From Bacteroidota bacterium (lineage in GTDB: Bacteria; Bacteroidota; Bacteroidia; Chitinophagales; Chitinophagaceae), in the NCBI GenBank assembly GCA_018266455.1, contig JAFEAJ010000005.1, positions 1-64,000 on the forward strand: DNA of 64,000 nt. Reading direction: 5' to 3'. The notes under the pieces are model-generated. The model made no database searches and had not been told where the DNA came from. It saw only the letters and a list, made by a program, of their open reading frames with translations. This document shows, piece after piece, positions 44,485 to 53,309 of this stretch. The position numbers were made by a program, and so were the translations under genes. Position 1 is the first letter of the stretch, and each line of letters begins with the position of its first letter.

Positions 44485-44964
44485 TTATTTTTTGCCTATT
44501 TTTTCTCTCAGCAGTTGCCGCACTGCCTGCAATTCCAATATGCCTTCAAATGCATCTTTTGGCACCAAAAAAAAAGCCCGGCTGTTAAAATACAAATGAA
44601 AGAAATAAGGGCTTTCCGTAAAAGTGCTGAAGTCTTTCCATTGCCAGGCATGCGTCCCGCGGTTAGTGTTTAGGACCACTTCAGTATGGTTAATGTCCAT
44701 AGAAAAACTGTCCCTGAAAGTTTCATTCTTTTTATAAATGCTGTTCGGCAAAAATTTCCAAACTGTGATGATCAGCAGGAACCAAAGCAGCGAAAACACG
44801 AGAAATGAAAGCGGTTGTATTTTGTGCATATAAAGAAGCACTGCTGAGATGATAGTAAAAATATTGACTACTATCAGCAAGGTTTTTATCTCTGGCCGGG
44901 TAATAAAATGATAGCGCAAAGCCTGGAGCACCTGTTTTTTGTCGTAGCCGAAATGAATGACCAT
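44485..44964 (-). CDS. YcxB-like membrane protein
   Basis: This 159-residue protein has two adjacent membrane helices (about 28-45 and 52-70) and a C-terminal cytoplasmic part (HTEVVLNTNRGTHAWQWKDF, FFLVPKDAF) of the kind found in YcxB-family proteins. Function is unknown. It is convergent with gldB (10 bp apart) and lies downstream of the terminator of a 41-residue lipoprotein gene. Confidence 0.65.
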   Translation of the reverse strand: MVIHFGYDKKQVLQALRYHFITRPEIKTLLIVVNIFTIISAVLLYMHKIQPLSFLVFSLLWFLLIITVWKFLPNSIYKKNETFRDSFSMDINHTEVVLNTNRGTHAWQWKDFSTFTESPYFFHLYFNSRAFFLVPKDAFEGILELQAVRQLLREKIGKK

Positions 44965-45000
44965 GTAAGCAGATTAGTGGCATAAAAATAAGGATTAAAC

Positions 45001-45026
45001 AAAAAAGGCTGTCCAAAAAGACAGCC
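45001..45026 (-). terminator. Intrinsic terminator of the 41-residue lipoprotein gene
   Basis: A perfect 7-bp stem (GGCTGTC at 45007-45013 with GACAGCC at 45020-45026, 6-nt loop) is followed on the minus strand by T6. It ends the short transcript that starts upstream of 45183. Confidence 0.8.
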
Positions 45027-45057
45027 CGGCTTGTTTAAATAATTATTTTATGAGAGC

Positions 45058-45183
45058 CTATCGCACTGCCCTGCAATGATTGTAATGATTCGATGCGGCT
45101 TCGTAGGGCGTTACCGACCTGCTGCACGAGGCAAAAAAAGCGATAACGGCTATGGAGGCAATGATCTTTTTCATGGGTTTCAT
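45058..45183 (-). CDS. 41-residue lipoprotein (small ORF)
   Basis: A short reading frame on the minus strand encodes a signal peptide with a clean lipobox (IAFFASC, Cys20) and a 21-residue tail SRSVTPYEAASNHYNHCRAV plus a final Arg. The form, a tiny lipoprotein with SVTPxEAA and a near-terminal C-R, is one I associate with small Bacteroidota lipoproteins. It has its own terminator right after the stop. Start is the ATG at 45183 or, equally possible, 45174. Function is unknown. Confidence 0.7.
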   Translation of the reverse strand: MKPMKKIIASIAVIAFFASCSRSVTPYEAASNHYNHCRAVR

Positions 45184-45408
45184 TTTTGGATTTTGAGAGT
45201 TGCTTTTATCATTAACGAAGATACTACCCTAAAATTGTGGTGCAAGCTTATCGTATAAAATCATTCGCCGAACGAAAATTTCCATGTTTTGCTGGTAGAA
45301 TTACCCGGTTTTAAGAAAATAAAGCTCCTTAAGCCCATAACAATCACCTTTCCGTAATAGGTTTTTTACTATTTTTAAGACCTCATTAACCTTTTAAAAA
45401 ACATACAA

Positions 45409-46008
45409 ATGAAACTTGTAAAAATCTCCGCATTGTTTCTTCTGTTTGCCGCTACCTGCATTACGCTCAGCGCACAGTCAATTAAAATACAGGAAGGAAG
45501 CCTCGCTCCGCTTAAAGACGAAAAATCGATCAGCGTAGAGTTTACTTACGACAATATGGGCGTTGGCAAATTCGACAAAGAAGAAGACTATGTCAACAAG
45601 AAGAAAGAGGAATACAATAAAAAAGAAGCCGGCCGTGGGGACAACTGGGCAGAAGCCTGGGTAAGCGATAGAAAACACGATTATGAGCCCAGCTTTATTG
45701 AGCTTTTTGAGAAGAACAGCGACATGACTGTTTCTATGAAGCCCACAAAATATACCATGATTTTTCATACCACTTATACCGAGCCGGGTTACAATATTTA
45801 TGTTTCCCGGAAAAATGCATCAATAGATGCTGAAGTAAAGATTGTAGAAACTGCCAACAGGAGCAATGTGGTTGCGGTGATATCCATAAGAAGAGCACCC
45901 GGCAGGACTTTTGGTGGCAATGATTACGATACCGGAATAAGGATCAAAGAATGTTATGCCGATGCCGGAAAATACCTTGGTAAATTTTTTGAGAAGAACA
46001 GGAAGTAA
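45409..46008 (+). CDS. Secreted protein of unknown function
   Basis: I do not recognise this 199-residue protein. It has a signal peptide (about 1-22, ending LSAQ). A lysine- and glutamate-rich helix lies at about 63-80 (YVNKKKEEYNKKEAGRGDNW), followed by beta strands (TMIFHTTYTEPGYNIYVSRKN). The C-terminus CYADAGKYLGKFF is helical. It may be periplasmic. It is monocistronic and has a terminator at 46036-46069. Confidence 0.65.
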   Translation: MKLVKISALFLLFAATCITLSAQSIKIQEGSLAPLKDEKSISVEFTYDNMGVGKFDKEEDYVNKKKEEYNKKEAGRGDNWAEAWVSDRKHDYEPSFIELFEKNSDMTVSMKPTKYTMIFHTTYTEPGYNIYVSRKNASIDAEVKIVETANRSNVVAVISIRRAPGRTFGGNDYDTGIRIKECYADAGKYLGKFFEKNRK

Positions 46009-46035
46009 AAAATATATAAAACAATCAACATTACT

Positions 46036-46069
46036 GAGGCTGTCTCAAAAACCCGGGCAGCCTCTTTTT
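46036..46069 (+). terminator. Intrinsic terminator of the secreted-protein gene
   Basis: GAGGCTG (46036-46042) pairs with CAGCCTC (46058-46064), extended by wobble pairs, and is followed by T5. It lies 28 bp after the stop codon at 46008. Confidence 0.8.
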
Positions 46070-46193
46070 ATTCGGTAAGGGGGATGGAGAATGTTTTGTC
46101 TGCACAATTCTCAGGGCGTTCATTTTACTTTTGATACATCCTATTTTATTTAGCCAGCGCTTTGCCTCAAAATAGCCCAACCAGGCTTGCCCA

Positions 46194-46225
46194 TCAAAAA
46201 AAACCCGCTCATAGACATGAGCGGG
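46194..46225 (-). terminator. Intrinsic terminator of nrdJ
   Basis: A perfect 9-bp stem (CCCGCTCAT at 46204-46212 with ATGAGCGGG at 46217-46225, 4-nt loop) is followed on the minus strand by T8. It lies 52 bp past the nrdJ stop. Confidence 0.88.
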
Positions 46226-46276
46226 AGTAGAAGTATATAATAACCGTCCTTATTTATTTGATAGGGTTAACAGGCC

Positions 46277-49200
46277 CTAACTGCAACCCATACTGTTCCC
46301 GCAATTGAGGCACTTATAGCAAGTGCCGCTTCTTATGGTAATGTGACCACAGGTATTACAAGCAGGGGCATCGCTTTGCATGCTTTTGGCTGCGGCATTC
46401 ACTGCATCTAATGCTGCTTCTGTTTTCACAGCAGTTGTTTTTTGCAGTTTTGCAGGTTGTTGCAATGCCGGTTTATTCACAGCTTTAGCAACAACTCTTA
46501 CATCACTTAATTCGGGCGTTTTTTTTTCGTATTCGAGCGATGTTGGGATTTCATCCCAATCATCAGTGCCGGTGTTTGCCACTTCCGCTTTGTCCAGCAC
46601 ATGTACTAAATCTGTTCTTCCCAGGTATTCATAAGCCAAGGCGCGGAAGATGAAATCAACTATTGATGTTGTGCTCTTGATGTTCGGGTGGTCTACCATT
46701 CCCGATGGCTCAAAGCGGGTGAACACAAATTTTTCTACAAATTCTTCTAATGGAACGCCATATTGCAGCCCGATGGAGATGGCAATGGCAAAGCAGTTCA
46801 ACATGCTGCGCATGGTGGCGCCTTCTTTTGCCATGTCAATAAAGATTTCACCAACAGTCCCGTCATCATATTCGCCGGTACGCAGGAAAAGGGCCTGCCC
46901 GTTAATTTTCGCTTTTTGGGTAAAGCCACGGCGCTTTGCAGGAAGCGTTCTTCTTTCTACAATCGTAGCTAATGCCCGTTTCAGTTTGGTATCGGGTGAA
47001 GATTGAACACGTTTTGTTACTTCTTCTAACAATTCCTGGACAGTAAGTTTGCTGAGATCAACAATATTTGACTCATTGCCTAACTGTTGCGCCGATGATG
47101 CCTCTTCCGGTTTCTGGCTTCCTGCTTCCGTCTTCCTTTTTTTATCAGATTTATTGCTGAGCGGTTGCGATAATTTAGAGCCATCACGGTAAAGCGCACA
47201 GGCCTTCAGCCCCAATTGCCAGCTTAACATATATGCATCTGCTATTTCAGTAATCTCTGCTTCGTTCGGAAGGTTGATTGTTTTGGAAATAGCGCCACTG
47301 ATGAATGGCTGTACGGCCCCCATCATCCTGATGTGGCCATGTGCATGAATATATCTTTCGCCTTTTTTACCGCATTTATTGGCACAATCAAAAATGGCGA
47401 GGTGCTCCTCTTGTAAAGCTGGCGCGCCTTCCACGGTCATTGTCCCGCATACATAATCGTTTGCGGCTTCAATTTGTTCTTCGGAGAAACCAAGCGCTTC
47501 CAACAAGCTCCAATCAAAGCTGAAGTACTCTTCGGGTTTGAAACCGAGGCGCTGCAAACATTCTTCACCTAAGGTGTATACATTGAAAACAAAACCAACT
47601 TCAAATGCCGAGCCAACTGCTGTATCCAATTTTTTAATCTCTTCGGCTATAAATCCTTTTTCGCTGAGCGTTTGGTGATTGATGTACGGCGCTCCTGCAA
47701 ATGTGCCGGCACCTACTGCGTATTTTACAACCGCATCAATGTCTTTTTCAGAATAACCAAGATTTCTTAATGCAGCAGGAACGGACTGGTTGATGATCTT
47801 AAAGTATCCGCCACCACTGAGCTTTTTAAATTTTACGAGGGCAAAATCAGGTTCAACACCGGTCGTATCGCAATCCATTACCAAACCAATCGTGCCAGTT
47901 GGGGCGATGACTGTTGTCTGTGCATTGCGGTACCCAAACTTTTCTCCAAGCTGCACTGCATCATCCCATACTTTGGTAGCAGCTTTCAACAAATAATCAG
48001 GGCAATATTTTGCTTTGATGCCTTGTGGTTTGATCTGCAATCCTTCATATTCATCGGCATCGTAAGCAGCGAGGCGATGATTGCGCATTACACGGAGCAT
48101 TTGCGCTTTGTTCTCTTCATACTTTGGAAATGCACCAAGCACTTCAGCCATCTCAGCAGACGTCTTATAAGAAATGCCGGTCATGATAGCGGTGATAGCT
48201 CCGGCAATGCCCCTTGCTTCCTCGCTGTCGTAAGGAATGCCCATTACCATCAGCATGGAGCCGAGGTTGGCGTAGCCCAGGCCAAGCGTTCTGTAATCAT
48301 AAGAAAGTTGCGCTACTTCCCTGCTTGGGAACTGTGCCATGAGCACTGATATCTCAAGCACAGCTGTCCATAGCCTGCATGTGTACTCGAAACCTTCTAC
48401 ATCAAAAATGTTGGTGGTTTCATCATAAAACCTGCGCAGGTTCACGGATGCCAGGTTGCATGCCGTGTTGTCGAGGAACATGTACTCGGAGCAAGGGTTG
48501 GAAGCCCGGATGCGGCCACCATTGGGGCACGTGTGCCACTCGTTAATGGTGGTATCGTATTGGGTACCCGGGTCAGCGCAACGCCATGCTGCATACGCAA
48601 TCTGGTTCCAGATTTCTTTGGCAGGAAAACGCTTCATCACCCTGCCATCGCTCCTGGCTTTTAGTTCCCAGTCTTCGCCTTTTTCGAGCTTTTCAAAAAA
48701 ATCGTTTGGTATGCGGATCGAATTATTAGAATTCTGTCCTGACACAGTCCTGTAAGCTTCGCCTTCATAATCGCTGGGGTAACCTGCGGCAATCAATGCC
48801 CCCACTTTCTTTTCTTCTTCCACTTTCCAGTTGATGAAATCCATCACTTCCGGATGGTCCAGATCGAGACAAACCATTTTAGCAGCGCGGCGCGTCGTTC
48901 CGCCGGATTTGATAGCTCCGGCGGCACGGTCGCCGATTTTCAAAAAGCTCATCAGCCCGCTGGATGTTCCGCCGCCGCTGAGTTTTTCCCCTTCGCCGCG
49001 AATGCTCGAGAAGTTTGTTCCAACGCCAGACCCGTATTTAAAAATCCTGGCTTCGCGGATCCACAAATCCATAATGCCGCCATCGTTCACCAAATCATCT
49101 TCTACGCTTAATATAAAGCATGCATGAGGCTGGGGCCTTTCATAAGCCGAAGTAGATTTTTTCAATTGGCCGTCAACCGCATCTACATAATAATGCCCCT

Positions 49201-49660
49201 GAGGCTTCCCTTTGATGCCATAACTTTCGAATAAACCAGTGTTGAACCATTGCGGGCTATTGGGGACACAAGCCTGGTTCAAAATGCAATACACCAGTTC
49301 TTCATAAAAAATTTGTGCGTCTTTTTCAGATGCAAAATAATGGTAACGCTCCCCCCAAACGCGCCAGCAATTGGCCATGCGGTGAGCGACCTGCTTCACT
49401 GAGGTCTCTCTTCCGAGCGAGCCATCGGGTTGTGGCACACCGGCTTTGCGGAAGTATTTTTGGGCAAGAATATCAGTGGCAATCTGGCTCCACTGTTTCG
49501 GCACTTCCACATTGTTCATTTCAAACACAACCTCGCCTGTTGGGTTGCGTATTACAGATGTGCGGTAGTCGTATTCAAACTGGCTGAACACGTCCACTCC
49601 TTCCCGGGTAAAGCGGCGGGCAAAGCACAAGCCTTTCATCGGATTTATATCGTTAGCCAT
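46277..49660 (-). CDS. nrdJ: Adenosylcobalamin-dependent ribonucleotide reductase (class II)
   Basis: NrdJ reduces ribonucleotides to deoxyribonucleotides with adenosylcobalamin as radical source. The 1127-residue protein has the catalytic 10-stranded barrel (NSPQWFNTGLF with the disulfide-forming region, SNPCSEYMFLDNTACNLASVN with the radical cysteine), then a polar linker (about 855-885), a TSCPD domain (about 920-1020; GEIFIDMAKEGATMRSML) and a C-terminal zinc-ribbon with two CxxC pairs (CNTCG, CYKCLNCG) and the redox-active cysteine near the end. It is the only reductase in the window. No cobalamin riboswitch is visible upstream. Confidence 0.95.
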   Translation of the reverse strand: MANDINPMKGLCFARRFTREGVDVFSQFEYDYRTSVIRNPTGEVVFEMNNVEVPKQWSQIATDILAQKYFRKAGVPQPDGSLGRETSVKQVAHRMANCWRVWGERYHYFASEKDAQIFYEELVYCILNQACVPNSPQWFNTGLFESYGIKGKPQGHYYVDAVDGQLKKSTSAYERPQPHACFILSVEDDLVNDGGIMDLWIREARIFKYGSGVGTNFSSIRGEGEKLSGGGTSSGLMSFLKIGDRAAGAIKSGGTTRRAAKMVCLDLDHPEVMDFINWKVEEEKKVGALIAAGYPSDYEGEAYRTVSGQNSNNSIRIPNDFFEKLEKGEDWELKARSDGRVMKRFPAKEIWNQIAYAAWRCADPGTQYDTTINEWHTCPNGGRIRASNPCSEYMFLDNTACNLASVNLRRFYDETTNIFDVEGFEYTCRLWTAVLEISVLMAQFPSREVAQLSYDYRTLGLGYANLGSMLMVMGIPYDSEEARGIAGAITAIMTGISYKTSAEMAEVLGAFPKYEENKAQMLRVMRNHRLAAYDADEYEGLQIKPQGIKAKYCPDYLLKAATKVWDDAVQLGEKFGYRNAQTTVIAPTGTIGLVMDCDTTGVEPDFALVKFKKLSGGGYFKIINQSVPAALRNLGYSEKDIDAVVKYAVGAGTFAGAPYINHQTLSEKGFIAEEIKKLDTAVGSAFEVGFVFNVYTLGEECLQRLGFKPEEYFSFDWSLLEALGFSEEQIEAANDYVCGTMTVEGAPALQEEHLAIFDCANKCGKKGERYIHAHGHIRMMGAVQPFISGAISKTINLPNEAEITEIADAYMLSWQLGLKACALYRDGSKLSQPLSNKSDKKRKTEAGSQKPEEASSAQQLGNESNIVDLSKLTVQELLEEVTKRVQSSPDTKLKRALATIVERRTLPAKRRGFTQKAKINGQALFLRTGEYDDGTVGEIFIDMAKEGATMRSMLNCFAIAISIGLQYGVPLEEFVEKFVFTRFEPSGMVDHPNIKSTTSIVDFIFRALAYEYLGRTDLVHVLDKAEVANTGTDDWDEIPTSLEYEKKTPELSDVRVVAKAVNKPALQQPAKLQKTTAVKTEAALDAVNAAAKSMQSDAPACNTCGHITIRSGTCYKCLNCGNSMGCS

Positions 49661-50072
49661 TGGGTTAGTAAATATTTTCAGTTATTAATAAATTGTTAAG
49701 GGGAAAGCGAAAATATTTTTTGATTTTGATATTTCCCGTTCCGAAATATTAACAAACTGTGGAAAAAACAGTTGATAATTTTTGTATTGCAGACGGGTAT
49801 TGAGATACCTGATTTTTGCACATTTTTTAGAAAGATTAAGACTAAATATTTTTGGTTACAACTGAAAAAAAGTTTAACCGTTACATAACAGGAGCTTGTG
49901 CAAGAATGAAATGGATGTTTTTTCGCTAAGCAGCGTGGCACTCTAAATTTATTCTTGGTATTTTTTTGCGCGGGTTGTGAAGCAAGTTCACCTGTTTTAT
50001 CTTTTTGCCGGTCTCTTTACCTAAACCCGAAAAGTTTTTGCATTTTTGCAGGAAGCCAATAGCAGGACACCC
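49661..50072. other. 412-bp divergent intergenic region between nrdJ and the GGGP synthase gene
   Basis: I see no gene, no B12-box and no NrdR-box here. A short GGTAT-TGAG-ATACC hairpin lies at about 49797-49811. It is AT-rich with several T-runs, and must contain two divergent promoters; TTTTTGC words at 50033-50049 may be part of the one for the plus-strand gene. Confidence 0.4.
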
Positions 50073-50846
50073 ATGAAGCAAAACATTTACAAATCATTGC
50101 TGGCAAGAAAGAAAGAGGGCGCAAAGTCATTTGCTGTGCTCATTGACCCCGACAAGGTTGATGCCGCGAAAATTGGCGAGCTGACCGAGCTCGCTGTTGA
50201 TGCCAGGGTAGATTATCTGCTCGTTGGCGGAAGCCTGGTCATTTCCAACCATCTCGATGAGGTGGTACTTAACATTAAAAGAAATTGCGGCATCCCAATT
50301 GTGCTTTTCCCGGGCACGCCCTCACAGGTTTCAAAATATGCAGATGGCCTGCTGTACCTTTCTCTTATTTCCGGCCGTAACCCGGAATTATTAATCGGGC
50401 AGCATGTGATCTCAGCGCCATTCGTAAAACAAAGTGGGCTTGAAATCATCTCTACCGGCTATATGGTGATTGATGGCGGTGCGCCCACAACGGTTTCCTA
50501 CATCAGCAACGCCGCCCCTATACCTTCAGATAAAAACGAAATTGCATTATGCACTGCCATGGCTGCCGAAATGTTGGGGATGAAACTGATTTACATGGAT
50601 GCCGGCAGCGGCGCAAAACGCGCCATTAATGAGGACATGATAGCGGCTGTCGCCAGGCAAATTGAGGTCCCTATGGTTGTCGGAGGCGGCATCAAAGACC
50701 CTGAAAAAGCATACCGCAACTGCAAAGCAGGGGCAGACCTGATTGTGGTAGGCAATGCCATTGAAAAAGACCCCTCGCTCATCAAAGAAATGAGCGATGC
50801 GGTACACTCCGCTCAATGGTCCGAACTTGGGTTTGGACAGGCTTGA
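50073..50846 (+). CDS. Geranylgeranylglyceryl phosphate synthase (PcrB/GGGPS family)
   Basis: This is a 257-residue TIM-barrel prenyltransferase that joins a polyprenyl diphosphate to sn-glycerol 1-phosphate. Signatures are FAVLIDPDK at the start, DYLLVGGSLV, VLFPGTPSQVS, LIYMDAGSGAK and the phosphate-binding MVVGGGIKDPEKA followed by ADLIVVGNAIEKD. Such genes occur in archaea, where they start membrane lipids, and in Bacteroidota, where the product and role remain unclear. The ATG at 50073 follows AGGACA; an in-frame ATG at 50046 is less likely. Confidence 0.92.
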   Translation: MKQNIYKSLLARKKEGAKSFAVLIDPDKVDAAKIGELTELAVDARVDYLLVGGSLVISNHLDEVVLNIKRNCGIPIVLFPGTPSQVSKYADGLLYLSLISGRNPELLIGQHVISAPFVKQSGLEIISTGYMVIDGGAPTTVSYISNAAPIPSDKNEIALCTAMAAEMLGMKLIYMDAGSGAKRAINEDMIAAVARQIEVPMVVGGGIKDPEKAYRNCKAGADLIVVGNAIEKDPSLIKEMSDAVHSAQWSELGFGQA

Positions 50847-51042
50847 ATGGTTTTTGAAAGAACAGCAGTTCTAAAAATTCGGTTTCCTCAAAATCACGAG
50901 CACCTGTCATTAATGTAATGTCACCAAATTCTTAAAATCGTCTAAAATCTCAATTTAGAAAATAAAATATTGCCTTTCATTAAAAAAATTGTTTTTCTTT
51001 GCACCGTTAAACTTATTCAGCCCATTTTCATCTATTAATGAA
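50847..51042 (+). other. Spacer with a candidate promoter of the arginine operon
   Basis: No gene is visible. A -33-like TTG (50970-50972) and a -7-like TTTCTTTG (50994-51001) are 21 bp apart and match the Bacteroidetes consensus except for one base (T for A). Transcription would start near 51007, about 35 bp ahead of the arginine-rich leader ORF. Confidence 0.45.
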
Positions 51043-51177
51043 ATGAAAAAAAACTCACCCATATCACACTACCCAAAAGTGATATTGCACGCCTTCAATG
51101 AGCGTGGGTTTTTTGTAGCGCCCGTCGGCGTTATTTTTTCTGTTCGCCCCATCACCCCCTTCCGGGTACGACGTTGA
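51043..51177 (+). CDS. Candidate arginine-rich leader peptide of the arg operon
   Basis: A 44-codon ORF starts ATGAAAAAAAAC at 51043 and ends with the residues RPITPFRVRR before TGA at 51175. Arg codons are 21, 35, 41, 43 and 44, so four of the last ten residues are arginine. The last Arg codons lie in the 5' arm and loop of a possible GGGTA/TACCC hairpin (51164-51168 with 51178-51182). It stands 111 bp ahead of the first arginine-biosynthesis gene, so a role as an attenuator peptide sensing charged tRNA-Arg is plausible. It could also be a chance ORF. Confidence 0.45.
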   Translation: MKKNSPISHYPKVILHAFNERGFFVAPVGVIFSVRPITPFRVRR

Positions 51178-51288
51178 TACCCCATTCTCATAGTGTCCCT
51201 TGTTATAGTGGAACTATAAATCCCGCAATAGGGAATAAAAAACATCAATGGCGCATTCATTGATTTCCTCAAATTTTAACCCAAAGAA
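51178..51288 (+). promoter_or_regulatory. Structured leader between the Arg-rich ORF and the first arg gene
   Basis: Several short hairpins can form: TTATAGT-GGA-ACTATAA (51203-51219), TCCC-6 nt-GGGA (51221-51234), an alternative pairing of TCCCTTG (51196-51202) with CAATAGGGA (51226-51234), and ATCAATG/CATTGAT (51244-51264) followed by TTTCCTC. The second and third exclude each other, as expected for an attenuator. None is followed by a strong U-run, so if it acts, it may act on translation or by a weak terminator. Confidence 0.4.
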
Positions 51289-51990
51289 ATGGAACAAGAG
51301 TTCAAGATATTAATAGCTGATGATGCCCATGAGAATTTTGCACAAATCATCTGCGATGAGATGGAGTCATCAGCAAAAGCCCGCGGAACTGGCATTGCCA
51401 AGCGAAGCCCCGATTATATCAAACAAAAAATGCACGAAGGAAAAGCAGTGATCGCCTTCACAAAGGATAATATCTGGGCAGGGTTTTGCTATATCGAAAC
51501 CTGGAGCCATGGAGAGTACGTAGCCAATTCAGGCCTGATAGTTGCCCCGCCCTACCGAAAAAGCGGGCTGGCAAAACAAATCAAAAAGAAAATCTTCAAC
51601 CTGAGCAGGCAGAAATATCCTGAAGCAAAAATCTTCGGGTTGACAACTGGCCTGGCCGTGATGAAAATAAATTCCGATTTGGGTTACGAACCCGTTACCT
51701 ATTCTGAATTAACACAAGACGAAGCTTTCTGGGCAGGATGCAAAAGCTGCGTGAATTATGAGATACTGATGAGCAAGGAGCGCAAAAATTGCATGTGCAC
51801 GGCAATGCTATATGACCCGAAAGATCATTTTGAACCGGAAGAGACAACCAAAGACTTTAAGGAGCACAGCAAACTGTATGAGCGCTTTATGAAAATAAAA
51901 CAATGGAAATTGCTGAAACCATTCCTGAAAAAAGAAACTAACGGTGCTGCCAAACCAAAATCTTTTTTGCATTTCTTTCTTAATACCTAA
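51289..51990 (+). CDS. GNAT acyltransferase, probable N-acyl-glutamate synthase of the arg operon
   Basis: This 233-residue GNAT-fold protein is the first gene of the arginine cluster and probably acylates glutamate (acetyl or succinyl). The acetyl-CoA loop is seen as VAPPYRKSGLAKQIKKKI (about 86-103). After the GNAT core comes an unusual cysteine group, CKSC at 151-154 and CMC at 168-170, that could bind zinc or form disulfides. There is no amino-acid-kinase domain as in classical ArgA. The downstream argG starts after 122 bp. Confidence 0.82.
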   Translation: MEQEFKILIADDAHENFAQIICDEMESSAKARGTGIAKRSPDYIKQKMHEGKAVIAFTKDNIWAGFCYIETWSHGEYVANSGLIVAPPYRKSGLAKQIKKKIFNLSRQKYPEAKIFGLTTGLAVMKINSDLGYEPVTYSELTQDEAFWAGCKSCVNYEILMSKERKNCMCTAMLYDPKDHFEPEETTKDFKEHSKLYERFMKIKQWKLLKPFLKKETNGAAKPKSFLHFFLNT

Positions 51991-52112
51991 GCCGCGATTT
52001 AAAGAGGTCCTTAGGGCTAACAGGACATGAAACTTGTAATTAAGAATAAAACAATTGATGTTTGGCATTTTTAGAGCATGAACCTTTTTTACTTTTTAAT
52101 TTTTACTTTATC

Positions 52113-53309
52113 ATGAACAACAAAGTAGTACTTGCATACAGTGGCGGGTTAGACACAACTTACTGCGCTATTTATTTGAGTAAAATAAAAAATTTAGAAA
52201 TCCATGCGATTACCGTGAACACCGGCGGCTTCAGCACTGATGAAATAAAAAATATTGAAGCAAGAGCAAAAAGATTGGGCGCAACCTCTTTTACATGCGT
52301 TGATGTTACGAAAGAATATTATGAAAGCTGCATTAAGTATTTAATTTTCGGGAACGTGCTGAAGAATGCAACTTATCCCTTAAGCGTGAGCGCTGAAAGA
52401 ATGGTACAGGCTATTGCCGTTGCAAAGCATGTGCTGGAAATCGGCGCATCGTATGTGGCGCATGGCAGCACCGGCGCAGGAAATGACCAGGTGCGTTTTG
52501 ATATGGTTTTTCAAAACATGTTGCCCGGCGTTGAAATATTAACCCCTATTCGTGATATGAAACTGAGCCGCGAAGAAGAAATTGAGTTTTTGAAAGAACA
52601 TGGCGTAGAAATGAATTTCGAAAAAGCAAAATACAGCATTAATAAAGGTTTGTGGGGCACTTCAGTCGGTGGCAAAGAAACGTTAACGTCGAAAGATTAT
52701 TTGCCGGAGGATGCCTGGCCTACCCCATGCACAAAGCAGAACGCTGAAAGCATAACACTTGAGTTTGAGAAAGGTGAATTAAAATCCGTTGACGGAAAAA
52801 AATTCCCTCACCCGGTAGAAGCCATTCAATATTTACAATCGGTTGCGCAACCTTATGGAATCGGAAGAGACATTCATGTGGGCGACACCATCATTGGCAT
52901 TAAGGGCCGCGTTGGTTTTGAAGCAGCAGCGCCAATCATCATTATTAAAGCACATCACCTGTTGGAAAAACATACATTAACCAAGTGGCAGTTGTATTGG
53001 AAAGATCAGCTCAGCAACTGGTACGGCAACTGGCTGCACGAAGGGCAAATGCTCGACCCTACCATGCGCAACATCGAAAAATTTTTAGAAGACACACAAA
53101 CAACCGTAAGCGGCAAAGTTTTTATAACACTGCAGCCTTATCGTTACACAATTACGGGGATTGAAAGTAAGCACGACCTGATGAGCAGCAAATTCGGTTC
53201 CTACGGCGAAATGAACAAAGGCTGGAACGGCGATGATGTGAAAGGCTTTGCAAAGATTTTCGGGAACCAAACGGTCATCTTTAATAAGATTAATGATGAA
53301 AAAAATTAA
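52113..53309 (+). CDS. argG: Argininosuccinate synthase
   Basis: ArgG joins citrulline and aspartate with ATP. The 398-residue protein begins with the ATP-PPi loop VLAYSGGLDTTYC and has AHGSTGAGNDQVRFD and SINKGLWGTSVGGKET, all family signatures. The ATG at 52113 directly precedes the conserved N-terminus; the open frame upstream is rejected. Its 3' end overlaps argC by 14-17 bp, so the two are translationally coupled. Confidence 0.97.
   Translation: MNNKVVLAYSGGLDTTYCAIYLSKIKNLEIHAITVNTGGFSTDEIKNIEARAKRLGATSFTCVDVTKEYYESCIKYLIFGNVLKNATYPLSVSAERMVQAIAVAKHVLEIGASYVAHGSTGAGNDQVRFDMVFQNMLPGVEILTPIRDMKLSREEEIEFLKEHGVEMNFEKAKYSINKGLWGTSVGGKETLTSKDYLPEDAWPTPCTKQNAESITLEFEKGELKSVDGKKFPHPVEAIQYLQSVAQPYGIGRDIHVGDTIIGIKGRVGFEAAAPIIIIKAHHLLEKHTLTKWQLYWKDQLSNWYGNWLHEGQMLDPTMRNIEKFLEDTQTTVSGKVFITLQPYRYTITGIESKHDLMSSKFGSYGEMNKGWNGDDVKGFAKIFGNQTVIFNKINDEKN

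Noticed and set aside
49661..50072. Possible cobalamin riboswitch upstream of the B12-dependent reductase gene
   Set aside because: A GTGCCACGC word on the minus strand recalls part of a B12 box, but the rest of the riboswitch core is absent.
51244..51264. ATCAATG/CATTGAT as an ArgR box
   Set aside because: The half-sites do not match the TGAAT...ATTCA pattern of ARG boxes, and only one copy is present; it is kept as a hairpin only.
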